This document shows positions 15,721 through 23,089 of a stretch of 64,000 nt of DNA, one piece after another. A model generated the notes under the pieces. It searched no databases. It was not told the DNA's origin and saw only the letters and a list, made by a program, of their open reading frames with translations. Location of the stretch: positions 1 to 64,000 of the forward strand of contig JAFYJV010000030.1 in assembly GCA_017537965.1 (NCBI GenBank). The letters are read 5' to 3'. Position 1 is the stretch's first letter; the number at the start of each line of letters is the position of its first letter. This DNA comes from Bacteroidales bacterium (GTDB taxonomy: Bacteria > Bacteroidota > Bacteroidia > Bacteroidales > F082). The position numbers were made by a program, and so were the translations under genes.

Positions 15721-16248
15721 TCATTCAAGCGATGCCATCCGAAAACTACCCAGAATGGAATCAACCACTCTTTGGTCGATTTTTCCTTTGGGGTAGCCGA
15801 GCTCTAACATGAGGATGACGTCGCCGTTGTCGGTGCCAGGGAAACGCCCTAACTTTTTGCAATGGACTATCCCTGTGAAATCGACAACGCGTTGCTCGTA
15901 AAACACCTCATCTTCGGGATAAAGGTCACGAGTGCCCAACCCCGTGTCGTCCAAATCCATCCAGGTCAGATCCATACCGCCGTAGGCATTCAGTTCCAGC
16001 CCCTGACCGCGACAGGAGATGCCATCGCCGTTCTCAGGCGACGGATCTTTGGTCATGAAAGAAGGGTACACAAGCCCGAAGCCGAAACGCTCATTGTAAT
16101 AGGGGATGTAGCGCACTTCCTTGGACTGGCAGCCCAACAAGAAGAGCATCGACAAAAACAGCAAGCCGACCTTCAAGTGTATCTTGTCAAGTTGCTCTTG
16201 CGTGAAGTCCTCTTCGGTACCGTCTTTATTAGGACCAAGTAAAATCAT
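15721..16248 (-). CDS. Lipoprotein of unknown function with an N-terminal extension
   Basis: The ATG at 16248 gives 175 residues, but a lipoprotein signal, VGLLFLSMLFLLGC, begins only after residue 26. A TTG at 16176 would give a textbook start (MKVGLLFLSMLFLLGCQS) with the lipobox LLGC, so that may be the real initiation codon and the 26 extra codons may be cassette-derived. The mature part (about 130 residues) has YIPYYNERFGFGLVYP and a C-terminal QRVVDSILGSFRM, a pattern seen in small PsbP/DUF-type domains that I cannot name. Membrane location fits a periplasmic or outer-membrane immunity lipoprotein; this is inference. Confidence 0.6.
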   Translation of the reverse strand: MILLGPNKDGTEEDFTQEQLDKIHLKVGLLFLSMLFLLGCQSKEVRYIPYYNERFGFGLVYPSFMTKDPSPENGDGISCRGQGLELNAYGGMDLTWMDLDDTGLGTRDLYPEDEVFYEQRVVDFTGIVHCKKLGRFPGTDNGDVILMLELGYPKGKIDQRVVDSILGSFRMASLE

Positions 16249-16267
16249 GGTTCTAGTGTTTTATTAT

Positions 16268-16402
16268 TCAACCCCTCTGGTTTTTTAAACGTTCTCTAAC
16301 GGCTCTATACAATCCGATGATAAAGCCAGAGGTATAGCAAAAGGGCCAAATAATAATGCCGGTGATCAAATACGCCACGTCGTGAATAATGTTTCCGTTC
16401 AT
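16268..16402 (-). CDS. 44-residue single-pass membrane protein
   Basis: A short frame starting MNGNIIHDVAYLITGIII and ending RAVRERLKNQRG. Residues about 10-32 are a hydrophobic helix (AYLITGIIIWPFCYTSGFII) and the tail is basic, as in inner-membrane mini-proteins with cytoplasmic C-terminus. It ends 19 bp before the lipoprotein gene on the same strand and lies 70 bp downstream of repeat C copy 4. Possible immunity or toxin-like membrane peptide; no family known. Confidence 0.45.
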   Translation of the reverse strand: MNGNIIHDVAYLITGIIIWPFCYTSGFIIGLYRAVRERLKNQRG

Positions 16403-16472
16403 GTTTTCTGATGGTTTTAGTGTTTTACTTGTTTTCCTGTTTAGTAGAAATAGACATTTTTACCCTGTTTTT

Positions 16473-16540
16473 CAACCCAAAGATTGAACTATTTTTCATT
16501 TGAAGACAAAAAAGTCAGCCGTTTCAGACTGACTTTGTGA
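16473..16540 (-). terminator. Interspersed repeat C, copy 4, with intact terminator hairpin
   Basis: Begins caaccc; AGTCAG (16513-16518) pairs with CTGACT (16529-16534) across a 10-nt loop, and the minus-strand transcript continues into a T-run. It lies about 100 bp past the stop of the ADP-ribosyltransferase gene. Confidence 0.65.
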
Positions 16541-16637
16541 TGGGAGGAAACACCGATTCACCACCTCAATCCGTTTTTTGGTAATTCTTTCCTGATGCTA
16601 CTGTAATTATTGGGTGAGAAGAACCCTTTTCACTGAT

Positions 16638-17255
16638 TCAGCAACAATTTGTTTCAATTTTACTTCGTTTATCTTTACATCTTGTTTTTACAACTCCCCT
16701 ACTGTTTTCAACCAACAAATACTTTTTTTCTTTGAAAAACACTTCGATGTGTTCGATTTTCTTGACGACTACTTTGTTTTCGTCAAAGACGGCATAGTTC
16801 TTCAAGCCGTCGGGTTTCGACTGAGCTTGAGGCCAAACGTTGCAGAATACACCTATACTGTCTAAAAACGCAGCGGCAGCCTTTTCCGATTCCAAATTCA
16901 CTTTCTTGCCCCCAACCAACGTCAAGCCCAGCCATTTTCGGAACTCCTTGCCTATCATAGCCTTTTCTTGCGGCACAGGCTTACCCAGTGTAGCTTCCGT
17001 GCGTTTTATGATCGAAGGATTCACCGGCTTTGCCGAAACAATATGGTTATCGTCGGTCAGCTCGGGAATCTCCACGGAATAAAGGTAATGATTTGGGGCT
17101 AAAGGTTGATAGCGAGGTTGCGAATAGTGAACGGCTGAGGCTTCCGACTCGGTCAGATAAACACCAAAACCAAACTTAATGCCGGTACCGTCACCGGCCT
17201 TGCTCAAGTCGAACTTCTTGAAAAGCTCAGGCGAACCATGATAACAGGTAATCAT
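16638..17255 (-). CDS. Putative ADP-ribosyltransferase (ART-PolyVal-like), possible toxin
   Basis: A protein of 205 residues, cytoplasmic. The N-terminus, CYHGSPELFKKFDLSKAGDG then KFGFGVYLTESEASAVHYS, is the signature of ART-PolyVal-type ADP-ribosyltransferases (YHGx-x-x-F-x-x-FD, a glycine stretch, GxGxYLT). The HYxSPE start would supply the NAD-binding His. LYSVEIPEL and the late AAAFLDSIGVF / LKNYAVFDENKVVVKKIE segments also match the order of the family. The last 35 residues are basic, Cys-containing and unusual. It starts 4 bp after the NADAR gene and is the last of three same-strand genes dealing with ADP-ribose. I infer that it adds ADP-ribose to a target (protein, nucleic acid or nucleotide) and that the two upstream genes reverse this. 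It could also be an anti-phage effector. Confidence 0.7.
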   Translation of the reverse strand: MITCYHGSPELFKKFDLSKAGDGTGIKFGFGVYLTESEASAVHYSQPRYQPLAPNHYLYSVEIPELTDDNHIVSAKPVNPSIIKRTEATLGKPVPQEKAMIGKEFRKWLGLTLVGGKKVNLESEKAAAAFLDSIGVFCNVWPQAQSKPDGLKNYAVFDENKVVVKKIEHIEVFFKEKKYLLVENSRGVVKTRCKDKRSKIETNCC

Positions 17256-17259
17256 AATT

Positions 17260-17826
17260 CTATTGTTTTAGAATGTTTATAAAATCAAATACATCGTTGG
17301 GTAGCTTGTATTCCAGCTTGCCATTGTCGCGCAGCTCCATGAGCAGCCGGCCTAAGAGATTAGAGCCTTCATAAAGCCCCGATGCCTTGAGTTGCACACC
17401 ATATGAAGTGGATCGTCTCTTGGTTTCGTCTTCCACAATGAATAATCCTTTACTACGCTCCAATTCATTACGAAACGCCTCACTTTGCTCAAATTTCACC
17501 GTCAACACAAACTTAAGCGCGTCGAGAAACATCTCACCCCAGTCGGGACGGGTGTAACCGAGCTTATCCCAATGCTTGGCTTGAACTTTGTTGTTTTTGT
17601 GATATACGTCTTTTATAGCTTCAGCATCGCGAAAGCGGAAAAGTTGGAAGAGTGTTTCCGTGTTCTTAAACGGTACTCCATTTACCACAACCATACAGGG
17701 TGTCATGTTGTGAAATATGGCCCATTCGTCAGTCGTGCTGCGAATAGGTGCACATTGCTCAGGTGGATAGGTAAACCACCCTGCATATTCTGGATAGTTG
17801 GTCTCTATGTGTTGCCTTACTCCCAT
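17260..17826 (-). CDS. NADAR (YbiA-like) family protein, ADP-ribose hydrolase
   Basis: A protein of 188 residues. NADAR hallmarks are present: FHNMTPCMVVVNGVPFKNTE (E at the end of the signature), LFQLFRF, NKVQAKHWDK, RPDWGEMFLDALKF, LTVKFEQS and GLYEGSNLLGRLLMELR. Known NADAR proteins hydrolyse N-glycosidic ADP-ribose bonds; some remove ADP-ribose from guanosine in DNA and act as antitoxins to DarT-type toxins. Here it is sandwiched between an ADP-ribosylglycohydrolase (24 bp upstream) and a putative ADP-ribosyltransferase (4 bp downstream), so an antidote role to that enzyme is a natural inference. In the signature, the expected WG before the GLYEG end is replaced by a SYGVQLKASG stretch. 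Confidence 0.85.
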   Translation of the reverse strand: MGVRQHIETNYPEYAGWFTYPPEQCAPIRSTTDEWAIFHNMTPCMVVVNGVPFKNTETLFQLFRFRDAEAIKDVYHKNNKVQAKHWDKLGYTRPDWGEMFLDALKFVLTVKFEQSEAFRNELERSKGLFIVEDETKRRSTSYGVQLKASGLYEGSNLLGRLLMELRDNGKLEYKLPNDVFDFINILKQ

Positions 17827-17850
17827 TCTTCATCTATCATATTTATCATG

Positions 17851-19038
17851 TTATCTTGATTGATAATAATCCCAATATTCCTTGACAAAATAGACGTTCT
17901 CCATATCCTTCAGCGGTGCAAAGAGGGGCGCCATTGTTTCGATGCCGAGGTTCGCTTTCTTGCCAATGCCAACGTTTTCGATGACAAAGATGGTCTGAGG
18001 CTCGTTCTTCACCTTGGCGATCAGGTCGTTTACATCCTTCTCAATGACGTCCATCGTGGTTCCAATGATGTGGATCGGATAACCACTCATCGGGTAATGG
18101 TTGAAGCGGCTGATGTGGGTGGCGGAATACCCTTTCTCACCATCGGTGTCATCGGCATTGCTTCCATAAACCACCACGGTGTTCTTGCTCCATCGCCTTA
18201 CCGATGGAGGGGTGACCCTATGGTTGCTCAATTGGGTGCCGTCGAAGGCATTGAGGATGTCAAGGAGTTCCTTCGGCAGATAATATGCTGCCTGCTCGGC
18301 TAGATCAACTGGAACGCCATAAAATGCAGCTGCTATGGATCCAGCCATGCATGCTACAGTGTCGGTGTCGCCGCCGTAGGAAACAGCTGTCCTGACCACG
18401 TCTTCGTATTCATTGCCTTTGAGGAATGCTATGATGGCAATAGGCGTTGACACTTCCGCTAACTCACGGTTGTAGTTCTCGTTGTCAGCCATACCGCGCA
18501 TGTCGTCATCGGTCATGTCGAGATAATATCCGAATTTCGTCTCTATATGTTTTTTAATATCTGCTTTCGTCTTGCCCTCACGTACTAAAAACACCGATGC
18601 AGCGATGGCTTGTGCCGCTTTGATGCCTTCCACGCTGTTGTGTGTCGGGACAGTAGCTTCCTTCGCCATACGGAGCACCTCGTCGAGAGTATTGCCACAA
18701 AATCCAACGGGACCTATCCTCATGCCGCTACCATCACCGGTGCTGGTGCCTTGAACATTCTTGTCGCCTTTCAACCATTGCTTGAACGAGCGGCCGAAAC
18801 CCGCTGACGGATACTTCTTCCCCCATTCCCAAAATACATCGGAATAGGGTCTCTCATGAAGTAGTGCGTCGGCTACGGCAATAGTCAGCACGCTGTCGTC
18901 GGTAAACGAACTATCCGCTCCGAACAGCTTGAAACTCTTTTTAGGACATCCTTTGGCGAACTCCAAACGCGAGCCAACAATATCGCCGATCACCGATCCG
19001 ATGATTCCATAGATGCGATGGTTATTGCCTGTTTTCAT
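17851..19038 (-). CDS. ADP-ribosylglycohydrolase fused to a second domain
   Basis: A protein of 395 residues. Residues 1-270 are a DraG/ARH family enzyme: GIIGSVIGDIVGSRLEF, SFTDDSVLTIAVADALL (metal-binding TDDS), GDGSGMRIGPVG, the helix-rich middle, then the C-terminal metal-binding AVSYGGDTDTVACMAGSIAA. It should remove ADP-ribose from Arg-linked or other targets using two Mg ions. Residues about 285-395 form another domain, NTVVVYGSNADDTDGEKG, IGTTMDVIEKDV, and TIFVIENVGIGKKANLGIET, resembling the small nucleotide-binding A1S_2505-type domain (VFGSN then a G-x-G near the end) often linked with ADP-ribose systems. A TATATTTG promoter at 19059-19066 lies just upstream. Together with NADAR and the transferase it forms one operon. 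Confidence 0.85.
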   Translation of the reverse strand: MKTGNNHRIYGIIGSVIGDIVGSRLEFAKGCPKKSFKLFGADSSFTDDSVLTIAVADALLHERPYSDVFWEWGKKYPSAGFGRSFKQWLKGDKNVQGTSTGDGSGMRIGPVGFCGNTLDEVLRMAKEATVPTHNSVEGIKAAQAIAASVFLVREGKTKADIKKHIETKFGYYLDMTDDDMRGMADNENYNRELAEVSTPIAIIAFLKGNEYEDVVRTAVSYGGDTDTVACMAGSIAAAFYGVPVDLAEQAAYYLPKELLDILNAFDGTQLSNHRVTPPSVRRWSKNTVVVYGSNADDTDGEKGYSATHISRFNHYPMSGYPIHIIGTTMDVIEKDVNDLIAKVKNEPQTIFVIENVGIGKKANLGIETMAPLFAPLKDMENVYFVKEYWDYYQSR

Positions 19039-19058
19039 GATTACTTGATTGTTGATAG

Positions 19059-19066
19059 CAAATATA
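19059..19066 (-). promoter_or_regulatory. Promoter -7 element of the ADP-ribose operon
   Basis: TATATTTG on the minus strand fits TAnnTTTG exactly and stands about 20 nt before the ATG at 19038. No convincing -33 element was seen. Confidence 0.5.
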
Positions 19067-19106
19067 GTAATAATACACCATTGTTAGATGTATTTTTTCC
19101 GTTTTT

Positions 19107-19379
19107 TCAGCTTTGTTTAGACCAGTGTTTTTTCTTTATCTCCAAGTCAATCCCTTTTGACGGCCATCCCATATACATATCCAGGATCACACTGATAATC
19201 AGCCACAAAACCATCAGCCAAGATAAAAAGGACAAGAATATGTCCTCTATGATTTCTTTTGTTGAAATGTATTCAAGCTCTCGATCGTATAAATAGAAAT
19301 ATTCGTATGCGAAAATGCCTGTTGCCGACAAGAGAACCCCAATAATATACCAAAACACAATGTTCGCCACTTTTTTCAA
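19107..19379 (-). CDS. Small two-helix membrane protein
   Basis: A protein of 90 residues with two hydrophobic helices: VFWYIIGVLLSATGIFAYEY (about 8-27) and FLSFLSWLMVLWLIISVILD (about 48-67), and a basic tail. The C-terminus is probably cytoplasmic. It is 68 bp upstream of the glycohydrolase and 30 bp downstream of the sigma-54-like gene on the same strand, but the promoter element at 19059-19066 suggests that the ADP-ribose operon has its own start. Function unknown. Confidence 0.55.
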   Translation of the reverse strand: MKKVANIVFWYIIGVLLSATGIFAYEYFYLYDRELEYISTKEIIEDIFLSFLSWLMVLWLIISVILDMYMGWPSKGIDLEIKKKHWSKQS

Positions 19380-19409
19380 CCCTCTATTAATCGGTGATGC
19401 ATTATCTGA

Positions 19410-20279
19410 TTATTTCCGTCGCCGCCTTTGGTTAGAGTTGGGAATTCCTAAAATCTCGCCACGGTATTTGTCCACCGTACGGCGCTCCACTTGATAACCC
19501 ATGGCAAGTAGATCGCATGAGATGGCCAAGTCGCTCAAAGGCTTTGTGGGATTTTCCCCGTTAATCATATTCTTGATGATTTCTACCACCTCAAGCCGCG
19601 ATACGGGCAAGCCATATTGGAAGCATCCCGCATCAAACAGCGAAGGGTTTTCAAGACTGGTAACATTGTTATCAAGAGTAAAATCCTTATGTTGGGTGAT
19701 AATACGGACATTTTGCGTTGCCCTCGAAACCAGCGTTATGTCACAGCCCGCTTTATCGGCCACGTCTTGAAGCCCCATTTTTCGACAATGGGCCGGTACA
19801 CCAGTGGCTACAAACCTTGCCTGCAAGGAGACACAAACCTGTATTACCCTGATCAGAAGATTACGGCTGACGGAACCATCATATAGGTCAAACAAAGCAT
19901 AAACGGCATTGGGGTGAGGAAAAAGCTGCTGTAACAACTCATAATCCCAATCACGAACATAGCCGACGATGCCTTTGTCGCTTTGGCCATAATAGGTTTC
20001 CAAAACCTTGCCCGAAGAATCAAAGACGCATAATCCAACACCGGTAGCAGTATAAGAAGGTGTATTCGTCAAAACGGCCTCCTCAGCGTTGCAACGCTGC
20101 TGAAGAAACTCGATAATACGAACCAAGTCATCCTTTAAATCCACAACAAAATCGTTTGCTAGCCCATTATGGTTTATTGAAAAACGAACGGAACACTGTC
20201 CGTAGTTGCTGACGAGATTGAGACAATTGTCGTTGAGTTGGCTGTTACCAACAATCATAGAGTAAGTTTTCTGTTTCAT
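19410..20279 (-). CDS. Orphan protein with the sigma-54 (RpoN) DNA-binding domain and RpoN box
   Basis: A protein of 289 residues. Residues about 165-289 follow the sigma-54 C-terminal core: the helix-turn-helix LQDVADKAGCDITLVSRATQ, then VVEIIKNMINGENPTKPLSD (in RpoN: IKxLIxxExPxKPLSD), the RpoN box as ERRTVDKYR at 265-273 (consensus ARRTVAKYR), and GIPNSNQRRRRK at the end. The Gln-rich activator region and most of the core-RNA-polymerase-binding part are absent. Residues 1-150 are an unfamiliar domain (VGLCVFDSSGKVLETYYGQS). It should therefore bind -24-like DNA but perhaps not direct transcription on its own. It faces a sigma-70-like gene across a 382-bp intergenic region. The final basic tail may bind DNA non-specifically. 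Confidence 0.8.
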   Translation of the reverse strand: MKQKTYSMIVGNSQLNDNCLNLVSNYGQCSVRFSINHNGLANDFVVDLKDDLVRIIEFLQQRCNAEEAVLTNTPSYTATGVGLCVFDSSGKVLETYYGQSDKGIVGYVRDWDYELLQQLFPHPNAVYALFDLYDGSVSRNLLIRVIQVCVSLQARFVATGVPAHCRKMGLQDVADKAGCDITLVSRATQNVRIITQHKDFTLDNNVTSLENPSLFDAGCFQYGLPVSRLEVVEIIKNMINGENPTKPLSDLAISCDLLAMGYQVERRTVDKYRGEILGIPNSNQRRRRK

Positions 20280-20661
20280 AAATTTGGTTTAAGTCTAACG
20301 ATCTGTTGTACAATAACTGTGCCGAAAAATACCAATAATTAGAATTTGGTTCTGTTTTGGGGGATTTTTATAAAAGATGATGGTTTTTTGACCAAAAAAA
20401 CTATTTAAAACAATTTATCAAAAAACGGATTCTCAGGCATGATTTTTGATCAACAAATTTCAGCTAACCAATTTTTATGACCTTTGTATTAATAGATACC
20501 AGTTTATGAAACCTTTTTTCTTCTTATAAACGCACTCATGAAACCATTGTCGGTTTCCTATTCTATGTTAAATAAATTTTAGAGAACCGTGGGGCAAGAT
20601 ACCTTGCTCATTCTTCTAATGATATGGAATAAGGTAATGATCGAAAACCAACCAATATGCC
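20280..20661. other. Divergent AT-rich intergenic region between two sigma-like genes
   Basis: 382 bp with no convincing gene. It holds a small hairpin GAAACC (20540-20545) / GGTTTC (20552-20557), two occurrences of atgaaacc about 24 bp apart, and a weak tgacctttg promoter-like match. No sigma-54 -24/-12 box (TGGC-n8-TTGC) was seen in either strand. It is probably the control region for both genes. Confidence 0.5.
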
Positions 20662-21201
20662 ATGAATAATTATCAATTAGCCGAAAAACACATCAACTTG
20701 GTTTATCAACTAAGCAGCAGTTTCATGAGAAGGAACCACAACAATCCCAGACTAGAATGTGACGATCTAAACGACATTGGATACACGGCCTTGTTGATCG
20801 CCTGTGAACATTACGACTCTTCCCTTGGAATTCCTTTTGAACACTATGCCTCAAGAACCATTCGCCGAGCCATGATCAAACAGATCAGCACGGTTTTCCA
20901 AAATAACATTGTTTATTTTGATGACAATGAATCACTCCAAGATCATCCATGTTGTAATTGGGACGCCGAAAACAACCATCTGCTCGAGACTCTGCAAGAT
21001 GGCCTCAACAGTCTCACCTTGGGAGAACGACATCTCATCGAAAACCGTTTTGGCTATTACAGTAGTCCAATGAAACTCAAGGAGTTAGGAAAAATAATGA
21101 ACGTCAGCTTTCAGGCGGTTGACAAGAAACTCAAACGCATTCTCAATAAACTACACCGTTACATTGACGAAAACCGTTATACTTATAGCAACTGTGCTTA
21201 A
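20662..21201 (+). CDS. Small sigma-70 family factor
   Basis: A protein of 179 residues. Region 2 is clear: LECDDLNDIGYTALLIACEH then YASRTIRRAMIKQI, the core-binding and -10-binding helices. Region 4 at the C-terminus, SLTLGERHLIENRFGYYS then MKLKELGKIMNVSFQAVDKK, is a helix-turn-helix that would read the -35 element. It lacks regions 1 and 3, like group 3-4 sigma factors. It lies 17 bp upstream of an AAA+ ATPase gene and is likely co-transcribed with it. It is divergent from the RpoN-like gene. Such factors in accessory DNA usually drive genes of the element that carries them; the targets are unknown here. Confidence 0.8.
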   Translation: MNNYQLAEKHINLVYQLSSSFMRRNHNNPRLECDDLNDIGYTALLIACEHYDSSLGIPFEHYASRTIRRAMIKQISTVFQNNIVYFDDNESLQDHPCCNWDAENNHLLETLQDGLNSLTLGERHLIENRFGYYSSPMKLKELGKIMNVSFQAVDKKLKRILNKLHRYIDENRYTYSNCA

Positions 21202-21218
21202 TAATAAAACCTAAGATT

Positions 21219-23036
21219 ATGAAAAAAAATGTATTATTAAACGATTTTGAAGACGATTTTGACTGTTTTGACAATGTTCCCAACGATTCTGTAAACACGC
21301 AATCCGTTCTTCCATTGTCTCAAGCCGCTTTGTTGCACATGACCCTGCTTGACAAACTAGAGGAGTTGATCAAGATAACACGAGGCTGCGAACTAAAGCC
21401 GGAGTGCTTGGAACAAAACAAAGAACTCATCCAATCCATCGCCGATGAGCTGAAACTGACACCGAGCCAAGTTATCATGCTCTGCCCATACATCAACCGT
21501 CCTAACGGCACCCTCGACACCAGTGATCTGCAGAACTATTTCGATTGTAGCGCCATCACCATTATGCGTCATGCCGACGACCTTAAAGCTTTGCAACGCC
21601 GTCGCTATTTGGTGAACAATAATAGTTTCCACATGGCAGACAATATGTATATAACAGAGCGAGCCAAAAAGGCATTGTGTAACAACAGCGGTCTTCCAGT
21701 TGTCAAGACATCGGAGTTGACCCCGATTGAGTTCATGAACATGTTCCGCACCATCTTGTTAGATTATGGCAAATTGCATTACATCGATCAGGAGGCGTTC
21801 GAAATAGAGGTTACTCAACTCATTGCCGACAACCCGCAGCTTCAACTTGTACAAGCCATTAACAACCTGAGAGTGTCCGACGGCGAAAAGATTGTCATAC
21901 TTCGTTTCTGTAAAGCACTTGTTCTTGACGGTGAGGAGGGAATTCCGTTGGATTCTTTTGAAAACGACGTGTTTGACTTCTATGAATTCAGCACAGCCAT
22001 TTTCAGGGGAGAACATCTTTTCGTCAAAGAGGGCTTGCTGACACCATTCGCCCAACACTCACTTTTCTCACGCGACATCTATGGCCTGACCCACAAGGCA
22101 CGCAACATCTTCCTGTCGGAATATGACCTTCCAAGAGAATTCAATAACGAGGAAAGCTTTGAACATGCACACCTTATTTATTGCAAAGACATCAAACCCA
22201 AAGCGCTCTATTATTCGACGGAGGACCAAGGACAGATTGACACGCTGAAAGGACTGTTAGAGGACAAACAGCTGAAAGCCATCCGCAAACGTCTCGATTC
22301 GGCCAACATGCGCAAAGGCTTCAACTGTCTGTTTTACGGCCTTCCAGGGACTGGAAAGACCGAGACGGCACACCAACTGGCCAGGTTGACCAAACGCGAT
22401 ATCCTTCAAGTCAACATCTCCGAAATGCGCGACAAATGGTACGGTGAGACAGAGAAAATTGTTAAGGGTATCTTCGACGACTATGCCGGATTGGTGAAAC
22501 GCTCCAAGCGCATCCCCATCCTTCTCATCAACGAGGCGGACGCCCTATTGTCGGTGAGGACCAGCATCGGTGGCAACAACCCGACCATCGAAAAAACCGA
22601 GAACGCCATCCAGAACATCCTCCTCGAATCCATGGAGAATATCGACGGCATCCTCATTGCCACCACTAACCTCACCTGCAACCTTGACAGTGCTTTCGAG
22701 CGCCGTTTCCTTTACAAGGTACAGTTTCACCAGCCTAGCACTGAGGCCAAGGTGAACATCTGGAAGAGCTTCCTGCCATCGCTTAACGAGCCAAACGCCC
22801 TTGTCCTGGCTTCCAGTTTCGACTTTAGCGGGGGCCAAATTGAGAACATCGCCCGCAAGGTCATGGTGGACCAGCTGCTCTATGGTACGTCACCCGACCT
22901 GGAGCATATCAAATCGCTCTGTGCCCAAGAAACCCTCTCGGGTAATCGTGCCCGTCAACGCCCGATTGGATTCAAGACGGACTCTTATCTTAGTGTCAAT
23001 GATTCCCGTGGAAAACTTTTGAAAAAAAACACTTAG
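21219..23036 (+). CDS. AAA+ ATPase with N-terminal winged-helix-like region
   Basis: A protein of 605 residues. The N-terminal 330 residues have two winged-helix-like stretches (about 95-150: LDTSDLQNYFDCSAITIMRH). A classical AAA+ domain follows: Walker A FYGLPGTGKTETA (about 372-384), KWYGETEK, Walker B ILLINEADALLS with Asn where Asp is usual, sensor 1 IATTNL, and the arginine finger CNLDSAFERRF, as in spastin/FtsH-type members. The N-E in Walker B keeps the catalytic Glu and may still allow hydrolysis. The C-terminal lid, SFDFSGGQIENIARKVM, is also typical. It is next to the sigma-70-like gene. It lacks the GAFTGA loop needed to activate sigma-54, so it is not a classical enhancer-binding protein despite the RpoN-like neighbour. 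Confidence 0.85.
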   Translation: MKKNVLLNDFEDDFDCFDNVPNDSVNTQSVLPLSQAALLHMTLLDKLEELIKITRGCELKPECLEQNKELIQSIADELKLTPSQVIMLCPYINRPNGTLDTSDLQNYFDCSAITIMRHADDLKALQRRRYLVNNNSFHMADNMYITERAKKALCNNSGLPVVKTSELTPIEFMNMFRTILLDYGKLHYIDQEAFEIEVTQLIADNPQLQLVQAINNLRVSDGEKIVILRFCKALVLDGEEGIPLDSFENDVFDFYEFSTAIFRGEHLFVKEGLLTPFAQHSLFSRDIYGLTHKARNIFLSEYDLPREFNNEESFEHAHLIYCKDIKPKALYYSTEDQGQIDTLKGLLEDKQLKAIRKRLDSANMRKGFNCLFYGLPGTGKTETAHQLARLTKRDILQVNISEMRDKWYGETEKIVKGIFDDYAGLVKRSKRIPILLINEADALLSVRTSIGGNNPTIEKTENAIQNILLESMENIDGILIATTNLTCNLDSAFERRFLYKVQFHQPSTEAKVNIWKSFLPSLNEPNALVLASSFDFSGGQIENIARKVMVDQLLYGTSPDLEHIKSLCAQETLSGNRARQRPIGFKTDSYLSVNDSRGKLLKKNT

Positions 23037-23089
23037 TCGTTGTTGCACGCATATACTTTTATATTATTTTAAATATTTATTTCAACATT

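Noticed and set aside
7345-16540. Repeat C copies as a CRISPR array
   Set aside because: Copies are kilobases apart with genes between them and no regular spacers.
20280-20661. Possible sigma-54 promoter or small gene in the divergent region
   Set aside because: No TGGC-n8-TTGC box and only very short frames; kept as plain intergenic DNA.
21219-23036. AAA+ gene as a sigma-54 enhancer-binding protein
   Set aside because: No GAFTGA loop and the ATPase is of the spastin/FtsH type.
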